Program-made: the position numbers and the translations under genes
The notes under the pieces: model-generated
What the model was told of the DNA's origin: nothing
The model's input: the letters and a program-made list of their open reading frames with translations, nothing else
Databases searched by the model: none
Origin: Salinirubellus salinus
GTDB lineage: Archaea; Halobacteriota; Halobacteria; Halobacteriales; Haloarculaceae
Assembly: GCF_025231485.1 (NCBI RefSeq)
Contig: NZ_CP104003.1
Coordinates: forward strand, 3,410,001 to 3,474,000
DNA: 64,000 nucleotides
Direction: 5' to 3'
In this document: positions 17,165 through 25,510 of the stretch, one piece after another
Layout: every line of letters begins with the position of its first letter
How positions within the stretch are numbered: position 1 is the stretch's first letter

Positions 17165-18247
17165 GTGTTGCTCGACGCGCTGCTCCGGTCGTCCACCGCC
17201 GATCTCCTGCGGCTGCTCGCCGTCCCCGCGTTCGCGTGGGCTGCCTACCGTGACGTCCGGACCCGGCGGGTCCCGAACCGGCTCTGGGTCCCCCTCGCCG
17301 CCCTCGGCGTCCTCACCCTCGCGCTCGACTTCTCGACCGGGCTCCCCGCCGACCCGTTCGACCGCCAACTCGTCTACCTCCGCGTCGGGGTGAGCGTCGC
17401 GATGGTCGCCCCGCTGGGCTACATCTTCTACCGTATCGGCGGCTTCGGCGGCGCCGACGCGAAGGCCGTCCTCGTGCTCGCGCTGCTGTTCCCACTCTAC
17501 CCGGTCTACTTCCTGCCGGACGCGGCGCTCCCGATACACGACGCCACGCTCGGAGTGTTCTCGCTCACGGTCTTCTCGAACACCGTCATCGCGGGGGTGC
17601 TCTACCCCGTCGCGCTCTCGGTCCGGAACCTCCTCTCCGGGAAGGTCGGGCTCCCGATGGTCATCGGGACGCCGGTGGCCGTCCCGCGACTCGCCACCGC
17701 CTACGGGAGCCTGCTGGAGACGCCCGACGGCTACACCCGGTCGGGACTGGACATCGACGCGCTCCGGATGTACCTCCGCTGGCGGGGGCTGACGCTCTCG
17801 GAGGTGCGCGCCGACCCCGAACGGTACCGCGACCCCCGCTCGCTCCCGGAGACGTTCGGGGACCCGGGCGACGGCGCGGTGGAGGACGGGGCACCCATCG
17901 CAGACGGGGGTGAGCGGACCGGCGGTTCGCGATCCTCGATGGACGAACGGAGTGAGTCCATCGGTGGTGAGCCCAGTGAGCGAAGCGAGCGAGGCGAGGG
18001 AACGCCCGCCGTCACCCGCGTCGACTGGTGGGGTGCCGAGGCGTTCCTCGAGGACATCGACGGCACCGCCTACGGCACCACGCCGACCAAACTCCGCGGG
18101 GGCCTCGACGTGGTCGCCCACGAGGACGAGGTGTGGATAACGCCGGGCATCCCGTTCATCGTCCCGATGTTCGTGGGACTGGTGCTGGCGCTGACCTACG
18201 GCGACGTGCTGTTCGTCCTGTTGCAGGCGACCGGACTGGTGCCGTAG
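17165..18247 (+). CDS. type IV prepilin/preflagellin peptidase (A24 family, PibD-like)
   Basis: A 360-residue polytopic aspartic protease. The first catalytic Asp is in YRDVRTRRVPNRLW (residue 30) and the second in IGGFGGADAKAVLVLA (residue 98), the GxGD-type site. Six or so membrane helices surround them, the last at residues 335-355. It should cleave class III signal peptides of archaellins and pilins at the membrane. Compared with typical PibD (about 230 residues) it has a long cytosolic insert (about 190-330). That insert holds a Ser/Glu/Arg-rich stretch encoded by a hairpin repeat at 17937-17963 and an adjoining GAGCGAA-type run. The start is a TTG or GTG-type codon at 17165. Confidence 0.88.
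   Translation: MLLDALLRSSTADLLRLLAVPAFAWAAYRDVRTRRVPNRLWVPLAALGVLTLALDFSTGLPADPFDRQLVYLRVGVSVAMVAPLGYIFYRIGGFGGADAKAVLVLALLFPLYPVYFLPDAALPIHDATLGVFSLTVFSNTVIAGVLYPVALSVRNLLSGKVGLPMVIGTPVAVPRLATAYGSLLETPDGYTRSGLDIDALRMYLRWRGLTLSEVRADPERYRDPRSLPETFGDPGDGAVEDGAPIADGGERTGGSRSSMDERSESIGGEPSERSERGEGTPAVTRVDWWGAEAFLEDIDGTAYGTTPTKLRGGLDVVAHEDEVWITPGIPFIVPMFVGLVLALTYGDVLFVLLQATGLVP
17937..17963 (+). repeat. hairpin repeat with conserved 11-nt loop, inside the prepilin peptidase gene
   Basis: Perfect 8-base arms CGATGGAC and GTCCATCG flank the loop GAACGGAGTGA. The same loop, one base different, occurs between other arms at 28008-28032. Immediately downstream (17975-17999) is a purine-rich run of GAGCGAA-type units. 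Together they encode low-complexity Ser-Glu-Arg residues unlike the rest of the protein. Confidence 0.75.
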
Positions 18248-18290
18248 TCGCGGGCCGAACGCTCTTTGCCGCCGCCCGAGCACGTGACCC

Positions 18291-18686
18291 ATGGTCACCC
18301 TCTCCTCGCCCGGTCCTCGCCGCCTCGTCGGGGTCGTCGTCGGCCTCGCGGTGGCGGTCGGCCTCCACGAACTGCTCGTCGCCGACCTCGCCCTCGCCGT
18401 CGTGACGGGGGGCTGCTGGGGTGGTGGCGTCGCGCTGACGCTCCGGCACCTCGACTCGCCGATGGGGGCCTCGAGCGGTGGCTGGTCGGTCGCTCGCTGG
18501 AGCGGCGCGTTCGCCGGGACGCTGACGCTCGCCGCGACGCTCGGCATCTCGCCGTCGCTCCACGTCCCGTCTGACCTCCGGTTCGCAATCTCCCTGCTCG
18601 TCGTCGGCTTCGGCGTGCTGGCGTTCAACCTCGGTGGGGCGATGGTGCTGGACGCCACGCCCGAGGCCGGAGACGGCGGGGCGTAG
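18291..18686 (+). CDS. small haloarchaeal membrane protein of unknown function
   Basis: A 131-residue protein with about four membrane helices (near residues 12-32, 34-48, 67-86, 97-122) and a short acidic tail. It starts with ATG at 18291, 43 bases after the prepilin peptidase stop and on the same strand, so co-transcription is likely. No conserved catalytic residues stand out. Codon usage matches neighbours and the frame is free of alternative overlapping genes. I do not recognise the family. Confidence 0.72.
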   Translation: MVTLSSPGPRRLVGVVVGLAVAVGLHELLVADLALAVVTGGCWGGGVALTLRHLDSPMGASSGGWSVARWSGAFAGTLTLAATLGISPSLHVPSDLRFAISLLVVGFGVLAFNLGGAMVLDATPEAGDGGA

Positions 18687-18727
18687 CCGACAAAAGGCCT
18701 ATCGGCCACGCCCGCCTCTCCCCGCCA

Positions 18728-19123
18728 ATGACCGAGACGCACGCGGGCGAGGCCACCGAGACGGGCGTCGACCTCGCGTTCGACGAGCAGGGACTCCTCC
18801 CGGCCGTCGCGCAGGACGCCGAGAGCGGCGAGGTGCTGATGCTCGCCTACGTGAACCGCGAGGCGCTCGCCCGGACCCGCGAGACGGGCGAGGCGCACTA
18901 CTACTCCCGCTCGCGCGAGGAGCTCTGGCACAAGGGCGCGAGTTCGGGGCACACGCAGGCCGTCGAGGAGGTCCGGGTGGACTGCGACGGCGACACCCTG
19001 CTCTACCTCGTCGAACAGGACGGCGGCGCCTGTCACACCGGCTACCGCTCGTGTTTCTACCGGACCGTCGACGGCGAGACGGTCGGCGAGAAGGTGTTCG
19101 ACCCCGACGATGTCTACGAGTGA
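18728..19123 (+). CDS. hisI: phosphoribosyl-AMP cyclohydrolase
   Basis: A 131-residue enzyme of the third step of histidine synthesis, opening the purine ring of PR-AMP. Diagnostic segments are [41 protein letters not shown] (metal/substrate site), [16 protein letters not shown] with the zinc Cys, and [14 protein letters not shown] with two further zinc Cys residues. It is the stand-alone archaeal form, without the PR-ATP pyrophosphohydrolase domain. hisA and hisB lie 7-8 kb downstream, so the pathway genes are dispersed but close. Its 3' end overlaps the following coiled-coil gene by 14 bases. Confidence 0.96.
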   Translation: MTETHAGEATETGVDLAFDEQGLLPAVAQDAESGEVLMLAYVNREALARTRETGEAHYYSRSREELWHKGASSGHTQAVEEVRVDCDGDTLLYLVEQDGGACHTGYRSCFYRTVDGETVGEKVFDPDDVYE

Positions 19124-20252
19124 GCACGCCACCGCGCCGGACGTGAGCGACCTCGCCGCCGACCTGCGCGAGGCCGGCGAGCGACGCGCCGACCTCGAAG
19201 CCCGCGTCAAGGAGCGCGGCGAGACCCGCCTCGAACGGCTGGCCGACGCCTACCGCGGCGCCGAGCGACTGCTCGACCGCTACGAGGACCGGGCCACAGA
19301 CTACGACGACTTCGCCGGTTTCGTTGAGTTCCAGGACGCGTTCGTCGAGTTCGTCGAGGGGCTGGACGACGACCTGCCCGAGCGCGAGGCGTTCGAGGCC
19401 GCCGACGAGACGTTCCAGAAGTCCCGGCTCACCGAGGAGGACTTCGAGGCGGCCCGCGAGGCGCTCGCCCCCGCCCGCGAGGCTGCCACGCTGCTGGACC
19501 GCTACCGCGAGGCACGCGAGCGGTTCGGCGAGCGTCGACACGAGGCCCGCCAGCGCGCCGACGAACTGGACGAGCGCTGCGAGGAACTCGAGGGACTGCT
19601 CGCACTGGGCGCGACGGACCTCGACGTGCCCGTCGAGGAGTTGCGCGAGCCCGTCGAGGCGTACAACGCGTCGGTCCGCGAGGCGTTCAAGCAGTTCCGC
19701 CGGGAGAAGTCGGCCCGCGAACTCCTCTCGCTGGTCGACGAGGCCGCCGACCGGCCGTTCGTCGACTTCCGCGCCCCGCCGACCCGCCTGCTGGAGTACG
19801 TCCGCGAGAGCGAGGTGGGCGAGGAGCCGGTGACGACACTGCTCGAGTACGCCGACTACTCCAACCAGAAGCTGGGCCACTACGTCGAGGCGCCACACGA
19901 ACTCCAGCGACACGTCGCCACCAACCGGAGCTACCTCGACCGACTCGACGGCGAGCCGCTGACGTTCGCGTGGCCCCCGCGACCCGCCTCGGAGGTGGAG
20001 TTCCGGGCCAAGGAGTACCAGCGCGTCCTCGGCGGGTTCGCGCCGGACGAGACGGTGGCTCGCCTGCGCGAGGTACGCGACGCGGCCCGCGACGCCGAGC
20101 GCTACGGCGACCTGCGCGAGGCCGCGCACGTGCTCGACCGACTCGGCGACGGGGAGCGCGAGCGGCTCGAAGACGGGTCGCTGGCCCGCGAACTGGCCGA
20201 GACCAGAGTCGCCCGCGACGAACTTCGCGAGGCGCTCGCGGCCGTCGACTGA
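19110..20252 (+). CDS. haloarchaeal coiled-coil protein of unknown function
   Basis: A 380-residue, strongly charged, almost wholly alpha-helical protein. Repeated heptad-like stretches cover residues 10-180 and 310-375, rich in Glu, Ala, Arg and Leu; a less helical middle (about 190-300) contains [19 protein letters not shown] and a Pro-rich turn. No enzymatic motif is visible. It overlaps hisI by 14 bases and so is translationally linked, though a role in histidine synthesis is not implied. It belongs to a haloarchaea-restricted family (DUF7118-like, from memory) and may act as a structural or chromosome-associated protein; this is speculation. Confidence 0.85.
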   Translation: MSTSEHATAPDVSDLAADLREAGERRADLEARVKERGETRLERLADAYRGAERLLDRYEDRATDYDDFAGFVEFQDAFVEFVEGLDDDLPEREAFEAADETFQKSRLTEEDFEAAREALAPAREAATLLDRYREARERFGERRHEARQRADELDERCEELEGLLALGATDLDVPVEELREPVEAYNASVREAFKQFRREKSARELLSLVDEAADRPFVDFRAPPTRLLEYVRESEVGEEPVTTLLEYADYSNQKLGHYVEAPHELQRHVATNRSYLDRLDGEPLTFAWPPRPASEVEFRAKEYQRVLGGFAPDETVARLREVRDAARDAERYGDLREAAHVLDRLGDGERERLEDGSLARELAETRVARDELREALAAVD

Positions 20253-20301
20253 CTGGCGGCTGCGGACCGACCCGCGTGCGTCGGCCGCACCACCGACCGA
20301 C

Positions 20302-20736
20302 TCACTCCGCGTCCGCCTGCGAGACGCTCACGACCGTCGCCCGGTCGCCGCTCTCGGAGTACGAGAGCGAGGCCGTGTCGCCCAGCCCGAGGCTGTTGAA
20401 GTCCCCCCGTGACACCCGCGGCCTGCGGGCCGGTTCACAGCACTCGTGACGGACCCGGTACTGCACGTCGCGGTACCGGCGCAGGAGGTCGCGGTGGAGG
20501 TCCTGCGAGACGAAGACGCGCCCCTCCGTCGGGAACTGGTCCTCGTGTTCCGGCGCCACCTGCCGGTCGCCCTCGACGGTCTCGATGAAGAGGTTCCCCG
20601 TCGACGTGTCGGTGACGCGGACGACGAACTTCCCGGTGATGGGCCCCCGCTCGGCGAGGCCGAGCGTGGTCAGACAGCCGGCACTCCCGACGACGGTGCC
20701 GGTGGCGAGGGAGGCGAGGAGGGCGCGACGGCGCAT
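20302..20736 (-). CDS. Tat-exported putative lipoprotein
   Basis: A 144-residue protein with the N-terminus MRRRALLASLATGTVVGSAGCLT, a short signal with a lipobox-like GSAGC; the cysteine (residue 21) would be lipid-modified at the outer face of the membrane. The mature part is a small beta-rich domain with GKFVVRVTDTSTGNLFIETVEGD, plus Cys-Cys (HECCEP) that could pair. Function is unknown. It ends convergent to the coiled-coil gene and is downstream of the ars-operon membrane protein by 54 bases on the same strand. It may therefore be a fifth gene of that transcript. Confidence 0.78.
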   Translation of the reverse strand: MRRRALLASLATGTVVGSAGCLTTLGLAERGPITGKFVVRVTDTSTGNLFIETVEGDRQVAPEHEDQFPTEGRVFVSQDLHRDLLRRYRDVQYRVRHECCEPARRPRVSRGDFNSLGLGDTASLSYSESGDRATVVSVSQADAE

Positions 20737-20790
20737 ACCGACCGTAGGTGGGGTCGATGATTGTGCCTTGTGGTCGCAGGGCCAGTCGGC

Positions 20791-21840
20791 TCAGGGGAGC
20801 GGTACCCACACCGCCGACGGGAGGACCCCCGCGATGGCGAGCAGCCCGAGACACAGTGATGTGACGACGATGCTCGCGGCCGGGGGGTCGAGGTGCGTCT
20901 CCGCGTGGGCGTAGAGGACGCGCTGTGACACCTCGCCGAACAGCGCCCCGAGGACGCCGAACCCGGCCCCGACGAGCAACGCGACCGACAGCGGCACCGT
21001 CCCCGCGACGAGCGTCGGTGTCAGCGCCCCGACCGGCGCGTCGACCAGCGCCAGCACCGCCGTGCTGGCCGGGAGCGAGATGTGGTGTGTCACCGGTATC
21101 TCGGCCACGCCCGCGTTGACGAACACCAGCGCGACGACGCTGATACCGAACGCGAGGAACGGACTCGCCGTGAGCCACGCCACGTACGCCCCGAGGACGC
21201 CGACGACCACCCCGAGCGTCAGGACGTTCCCCCACCGGTACTGGTAGGGGAGCCACGGTTCGACCCGGCGCCCGCCGTCGGCGACCGGTTCCTCACCGCC
21301 GGTCGTCCGGCGCTCGAACGGCCCCATGTCGAACCACTGGCTCGGCCGCGCACCGACGAGGCTGTAGCCGAACGCGAGGCGGTGTGCGAACGCCGACCCG
21401 ACCACACCCAGTGCGACGGGGTCGACCGGAATCGCCAGACTGGCCGAGAGCGTGGCGATCCAGTAGCCGACGACGCCGAACAGCCCCCCGACGGCGAGGA
21501 CGTCGGGCTCGCTCCCGAGGCCGCGGGTCACCTCCTTCGCCTGGTGGTAGTCGAAGTCGGTGTCGAGGTAGCCCCGCTTCGTCGCGTAGGCCAGCGCCGC
21601 CGCTCCCCCACCGAACGCGACGTGGGGACCCAGCACGACGCCGAAGGCGACCGACCCCGTGATGTCGACCGGGAGCGTCTCCGCACCCAGCGTCTTCCCC
21701 ACGAGTCGGTAGAGTTCGCCGACGACGACCAGCAGCCCCGCGAGCGAGAACGAGGGGAGTGCCCCGACGCTCGCGCCGAACGCGCCGCCCGCGAACGCTG
21801 CCAGCAGCATCCCGACCGCCCACAGCTCCGAGACGGCCAC
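20791..21840 (-). CDS. polytopic membrane protein of unknown function, last of the ars operon
   Basis: 349 residues and about nine or ten membrane helices, starting at a GTG (21840) two bases after the arsM stop. Conserved-looking, polar intramembrane motifs are GPHVAFGGGAAALAYATKRGY, DYHQAKEVTRGLGSEPDVLAVGG, SAFAHRLAFGYSLVG, VTHHISLPAS and HAETHLDPPA. Four of these carry histidines that could bind a metal or substrate. It is not ArsB or Acr3 as I know them. The position directly after arsM suggests a role in moving or tolerating an arsenic species, but the family also seems to occur as a conserved halophile protein outside such a setting. Function is unproven. Confidence 0.78.
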   Translation of the reverse strand: MAVSELWAVGMLLAAFAGGAFGASVGALPSFSLAGLLVVVGELYRLVGKTLGAETLPVDITGSVAFGVVLGPHVAFGGGAAALAYATKRGYLDTDFDYHQAKEVTRGLGSEPDVLAVGGLFGVVGYWIATLSASLAIPVDPVALGVVGSAFAHRLAFGYSLVGARPSQWFDMGPFERRTTGGEEPVADGGRRVEPWLPYQYRWGNVLTLGVVVGVLGAYVAWLTASPFLAFGISVVALVFVNAGVAEIPVTHHISLPASTAVLALVDAPVGALTPTLVAGTVPLSVALLVGAGFGVLGALFGEVSQRVLYAHAETHLDPPAASIVVTSLCLGLLAIAGVLPSAVWVPLP

Positions 21841-21842
21841 GG

Positions 21843-22706
21843 TCAGGCTCCCTCGCCGCGCTCCGCGTGCGGCTTCCGGGCGGTGATGGCCGCCGAGACG
21901 AGGAACGCACTCGGGTCCCGGTCGTCGTCCCACTCCCGGACGAACCGGTCACTGTCGTCCTTCGGGGTGACCTCGACGTCCTCGAACCCGGCGTCCGCCA
22001 GCAGCTCCTCCAGCCGGCCGATGGTGGAGGCACCGGCCACGCAGGCCGCGACCGAGTCTGGGTCGGCGCGCACGTCGTCGGGCACCGGTGCCGTCAGCAC
22101 CACGTCGGAGATGGCGAGTCTGCCCCCAGCCCGGAGGGCGCGGAAGGCTTCCCGGAACACCTGCGCCTCGTCCGGCGAGAGGTTCACCACGCAGTTGGAG
22201 ATGACGACGTCCACGGTGCCGTCGGCGACCGGGAGGTGTTCGATCTCCCCGAGGCGGAACTCCACGTTCTCGCTCTCGTTCGCGGCGGCGTTCGCCCGCG
22301 CCTGCTCGACCATCTCGGGGGTCATGTCGACGCCGACGACGCGGCCCGCCTCGCCCACCTCCTGGGCGGCGAGGAAGCAGTCGAAGCCCGCACCGGAGCC
22401 GAGGTCGAGGACGCTTTCACCGGGAGCGAGCGAGGCGAGCGCCTTCGGGTTCCCACAGCCGAGGCCGAGGTTCGCCCCCGCCTCGACGCTGTCGAGGTCG
22501 TCCGTCGAGTAGCCGAGCAGTTCGCCCCGTTCGCGGGTCCCCTCGCCGCCCGGCGCGGCCGCCGGGTCACAGCACGCCGCACTCGAACAGCAGTCCTCCC
22601 CGTCGTCGCTGGTCGCGATGGCGCCGTACCGCTCGCGGACGAGCCGGCGCTGCGTCTCGGGAGCGAGCGCAGCGCCCGAGTCACCCTCCGAGCCGGACTC
22701 AGGCAC
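21843..22706 (-). CDS. arsM: arsenite S-adenosylmethionine methyltransferase
   Basis: A 287-residue SAM methyltransferase of the ArsM type. Motif I is VLDLGSGAGFDCFLAAQEVG, followed by VVGVDMTPEMVEQAR and the arsenic-binding Cys in DVVISNCVVNLSPDE and ACVAGASTIGR. Near the N-terminus is a cluster CCSSAACC that can bind further As(III). The enzyme methylates As(III) stepwise to methyl and dimethyl forms. It overlaps arsC by 8 bases and is followed after two bases by the membrane-protein gene, indicating one operon headed by arsR. Confidence 0.95.
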   Translation of the reverse strand: MPESGSEGDSGAALAPETQRRLVRERYGAIATSDDGEDCCSSAACCDPAAAPGGEGTRERGELLGYSTDDLDSVEAGANLGLGCGNPKALASLAPGESVLDLGSGAGFDCFLAAQEVGEAGRVVGVDMTPEMVEQARANAAANESENVEFRLGEIEHLPVADGTVDVVISNCVVNLSPDEAQVFREAFRALRAGGRLAISDVVLTAPVPDDVRADPDSVAACVAGASTIGRLEELLADAGFEDVEVTPKDDSDRFVREWDDDRDPSAFLVSAAITARKPHAERGEGA

Positions 22707-23145
22707 TCGGCAGCACCTCCCGTTCGATCTCGTCGAAGAGGGCGCTCACACGCGCCCGAACCTCGTCACGAATCTCGCGGACCTCGTCGAGCGGCCGTCC
22801 GTCGGGGTCGGCCAGTGCCCAGTCGCGGACGTCGACCTCGGACGCATCGGCGTCGAGTTCCAGTGTCGAACAGCCCATCGTGGCGACGTAGTCGCACGAC
22901 TCGAGTTCCTCGGTGGCTATCTCCCGGGGGACGTTCCCGGAGAGGTCGAACCCCGCCTCGCCCATCACGGTGACGACCGCCTCGTGGACGTGGTCTGCCG
23001 GGTGCGTCCCGCCGGTCAGTATCTCGACGATGTCGGTGAGGCCCCGGGCGTCGCGCTCGGCCTCGGCGAACGCGGTCGACATCTGCGAGCGGCCGGCGTT
23101 CTGGACACACACGAACGCGACGCGGACGGGCTCGGCGTCGCTCAC
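22699..23145 (-). CDS. arsC: arsenate reductase, low-molecular-weight phosphatase type
   Basis: A 148-residue member of the LMW-PTP/ArsC fold. The catalytic P-loop is AFVCVQNAGRSQMS (Cys and Arg present), with Thr/Asn changes typical of halophile ArsC, and LESCDYVATMGCSTL and VRDWALADPDG carry the later cysteine and the acid residue. It reduces As(V) to As(III), which ArsM can then methylate. The gene overlaps both arsR (4 bases) and arsM (8 bases), strong evidence of coupling. It belongs to the thioredoxin-linked group rather than the glutaredoxin one. Confidence 0.92.
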   Translation of the reverse strand: MSDAEPVRVAFVCVQNAGRSQMSTAFAEAERDARGLTDIVEILTGGTHPADHVHEAVVTVMGEAGFDLSGNVPREIATEELESCDYVATMGCSTLELDADASEVDVRDWALADPDGRPLDEVREIRDEVRARVSALFDEIEREVLPSA

Positions 23146-23540
23146 CGGCCGTCACCCCGGGTCTCGTCGAGCGCGCCCAGCAGCGCCTCGGCCCGCGGGG
23201 TCGCCTCGTAGTGGCGCCACCGCCCCTCCTTGCGTCGGGTGACGAGCCCGGCGTCGTGGAGGTCCGAGAGCGCGTGACTGGTGGCGCTGTCGCTCACGTC
23301 GACGGCAGGCGTTATCTCACAGACACACAGCTCCTCCCCGGCCGTGACGAGGAGACGGGCGATGCGGTGGCGGGTCTCGTCGCCGAGCGTCTTCAGCGCG
23401 GCGAGGTCGCCATCGAGCGTCGCCCCGACGCCCGACTGGTATCCCCGCAGGGTCTCGATACGAGCCTCGACGTCGGCCGCACAGCAGTCCTCGACCTGCT
23501 GTGTCATGTACCGCCGGAGGCGGTCCGTCTCTTGCGACAT
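23142..23540 (-). CDS. arsR: ArsR-family metalloregulator
   Basis: A 132-residue winged-helix repressor. The HTH is SDSATSHALSDLHDAGLVTRRKEGRWRHYE (about residues 80-110), and the metal site ELCVCEITP in the alpha-3 region has two adjacent cysteines, with DCCAADVE near the N-terminus possibly adding two more. It should leave its operator when As(III) binds. The ATG at 23540 begins MSQETDRLRR. A dyad (TGAAC ... GTTCA) overlaps the promoter just upstream. It heads the arsR-arsC-arsM-membrane protein operon. Confidence 0.92.
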   Translation of the reverse strand: MSQETDRLRRYMTQQVEDCCAADVEARIETLRGYQSGVGATLDGDLAALKTLGDETRHRIARLLVTAGEELCVCEITPAVDVSDSATSHALSDLHDAGLVTRRKEGRWRHYEATPRAEALLGALDETRGDGR

Positions 23541-23543
23541 GGT

Positions 23544-23565
23544 TGAACGATTTAGCACCTGTTCA
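23544..23565. promoter_or_regulatory. candidate ArsR operator / arsR promoter dyad
   Basis: Arms TGAAC (23544-23548) and GTTCA (23561-23565) form a 5-base dyad with a 12-base spacer, 4-25 bases before the arsR start. A TATA-like GTTTATCTG (minus strand) at about 23563-23571 overlaps one arm. Repressor binding here would block the transcription complex. Confidence 0.5.
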
Positions 23566-23696
23566 GATAAACGTACCGACGTCCGGGTTCGGGGACCGTC
23601 GGCCGACGGACGCGTCGCTCCGGACCTCGGTCGTCCATCGCGAGGAAAGTGAACCGATTCAGTACGCCAGTCGCGTCAGTTCGAAACGTGGCAGGC

Positions 23697-24086
23697 TCAG
23701 ATGACGCGGTTCTGGAGGTAGTCCAGGTGCTTCGCGTTGTAGACGATCCTGACGGTGTCGGCCGTCGGGGAGCCGATACACGTCAGGCGGACGTTCTTGT
23801 CGTCCACTTCCTCGTCCGAGAGGATCTGCTGCATGTCCATCTGGATGTCGCCCTCCTTGACGATGGCCGCGCAGTTCGCACAGGCGCCGGCACGGCAGGA
23901 GAACGGCCAGTCGTACCCCTGGGCCTCGGCAGCCTCGAGGATGTACTCGCCCTCGTTGACGTCGAGCGACCCGTAGTCCTCGGCGTCGAGGCCGGCGTCG
24001 GCCGCGTTGTCGAAGAGGTCGTCGTCGTCGAGCGACCAGCCGTGGTCGTCTAACACTTCGTAGTTGAGGTATTCTACCGTGGGCAT
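23697..24086 (-). CDS. plant-type [2Fe-2S] ferredoxin, haloarchaeal form
   Basis: A 129-residue ferredoxin with cluster ligands Cys64, Cys69, Cys72 and Cys103 in [19 protein letters not shown] and RLTCIGSP. The acidic N-terminal insert ([24 protein letters not shown]) is the hallmark of halobacterial ferredoxins, an adaptation to salt. It carries electrons for 2-oxoacid:ferredoxin oxidoreductases and other enzymes. The ATG at 24086 ([11 protein letters not shown]) is the conserved start; the longer ORF is not. A TATA-like CTTTCATAC lies some 25-30 bases upstream. Monocistronic. Confidence 0.96.
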   Translation of the reverse strand: MPTVEYLNYEVLDDHGWSLDDDDLFDNAADAGLDAEDYGSLDVNEGEYILEAAEAQGYDWPFSCRAGACANCAAIVKEGDIQMDMQQILSDEEVDDKNVRLTCIGSPTADTVRIVYNAKHLDYLQNRVI

Positions 24087-24179
24087 CACCGTGGGGTACT
24101 CGCGCCGGTATGAAAGGTCTTGCTGTTGGTTTTTTGGCGCGTCAAACTCTCGTGACACGACGAGCGGGCGATGCCCGGT

Positions 24180-25376
24180 TCAGAGTACGAACGCGAAGAC
24201 GGCGTACGCGACGACGGTCGCCACCGCCGGGACGGCGTTCTGGAGGATGATGACCCGCGCGGTCGTGCCGGGTTCGAACAGGTCCGAGGCGGCCGGGATG
24301 TCGGCGTCCTCCTCCTCGCCGATGGGTTTCGGCTCCTCGGTGGGCATCCCGCCGTCGCCACCCACGGTGGGGGCGTCGGCCGACTCGGCCGCCAGCGCCC
24401 CGACCGACACCCGCGGGGACTCCCCCCGCATGGAGTCCGAGATGGTGACCGTCCGGGTCGCCCGGCCCCAGCCGAGACCGACGATGCTCATCGTCGCGAT
24501 GATGACGAAACTCGCGGGGATGCCGATGGCCGAGAGGAAGGTCACGAGCGTCGAGGAGACGGTGGCGACGACGAGCGCGGCCATCAGCGGCATCTCCGTC
24601 AGGTCGTTGCCGACCGTGTCGAGGGTGCGGCGAGCGATGGTGAACGCGCCGAGGCCGATGGCGCCCGCACCGAGCAGGACCCCCTCCTCGACCGAGAGCG
24701 TGCCGTTGCCCACCAGCGGGCCGACGGCGTTGGCGACGTTCGACGCCCCAGCCGAGAACGCCATGTAACACGCGATGGCGACGACGAGGGTCGTCCCGAC
24801 GAGTTCGCGCGGGGTCGTGTTCGGCCCGAGTTCCGGTCGGGGGACCGTCCCCGACCGGTCCAGCGCGAGCAGCGACCCCTTCGTCTGCGTGACGGCGAAC
24901 CACGCGACCAGCCGGGGATAGAAGTACCGACCGACCACCGCGCTCACCCAGAACGCGGCGATGGGCGAGACGATCCACCAGACGACGATCTCGCTCATCG
25001 TCCCGATGGCGAGGTTCCCGCGAGCGAGCCCGAGGCCGGCGATGGCCCCCACCGCCGTCATCGAGGTCGATGCCGGCACCCCCACCACGTTCGAGAGGAA
25101 CAGCGCGAGGCCGATGAACAGCAACACCGCCACCGTGACCGTGGGGTCGAACGCCCCCTGCGGGACGAGGTCGCCACCCAGCGTCTTCACGACCTCGCGG
25201 CCGAACACCCACCCGCCGGCCAGCGCGAATATCGTCATCAGGACGGCCGCGCCCACCTTCGAGACGGTGTTGCTCCCCACCGCGGGCCCGAACGCCACGC
25301 CCGTCGACGAGCCACCGATGTTGAATCCGACGAACACGGCGACGAGGAGGCCGGCACCGATGAGCGGGTCTATCAC
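24180..25376 (-). CDS. pitA: Pit-type inorganic phosphate permease
   Basis: A 398-residue membrane protein of the PiT family with two inverted repeats. The signatures are VGFNIGGSSTGVAFGPAVGSNTVSKVG near the N-terminus and FSAGASNVANAVGPLVGNGTLS in the second half; the central cytosolic part contains a Pro/Glu-rich loop. PiT proteins import metal-phosphate with H+ or Na+. The GTG at 25376 is chosen because the repeat begins at once; 111 upstream codons are not transporter-like. A TATA-like CTTAAG about 30 bases upstream supports it. No PhoU/DUF47 partner gene is adjacent, unlike in many archaea. Confidence 0.94.
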   Translation of the reverse strand: MIDPLIGAGLLVAVFVGFNIGGSSTGVAFGPAVGSNTVSKVGAAVLMTIFALAGGWVFGREVVKTLGGDLVPQGAFDPTVTVAVLLFIGLALFLSNVVGVPASTSMTAVGAIAGLGLARGNLAIGTMSEIVVWWIVSPIAAFWVSAVVGRYFYPRLVAWFAVTQTKGSLLALDRSGTVPRPELGPNTTPRELVGTTLVVAIACYMAFSAGASNVANAVGPLVGNGTLSVEEGVLLGAGAIGLGAFTIARRTLDTVGNDLTEMPLMAALVVATVSSTLVTFLSAIGIPASFVIIATMSIVGLGWGRATRTVTISDSMRGESPRVSVGALAAESADAPTVGGDGGMPTEEPKPIGEEEDADIPAASDLFEPGTTARVIILQNAVPAVATVVAYAVFAFVL

Positions 25377-25510
25377 TGCCGGGGGTTCGGGGTGGCCGAA
25401 CTTAAGCGATGGCGCTCGGAACGTGGCTCGGTAGCAGGCGGCAGCCACGCCGTCCCCCGCTCTCACCACGGACCGGCAACCCCTTAGCCCGGACCCACCG
25501 ACACCCGCCC

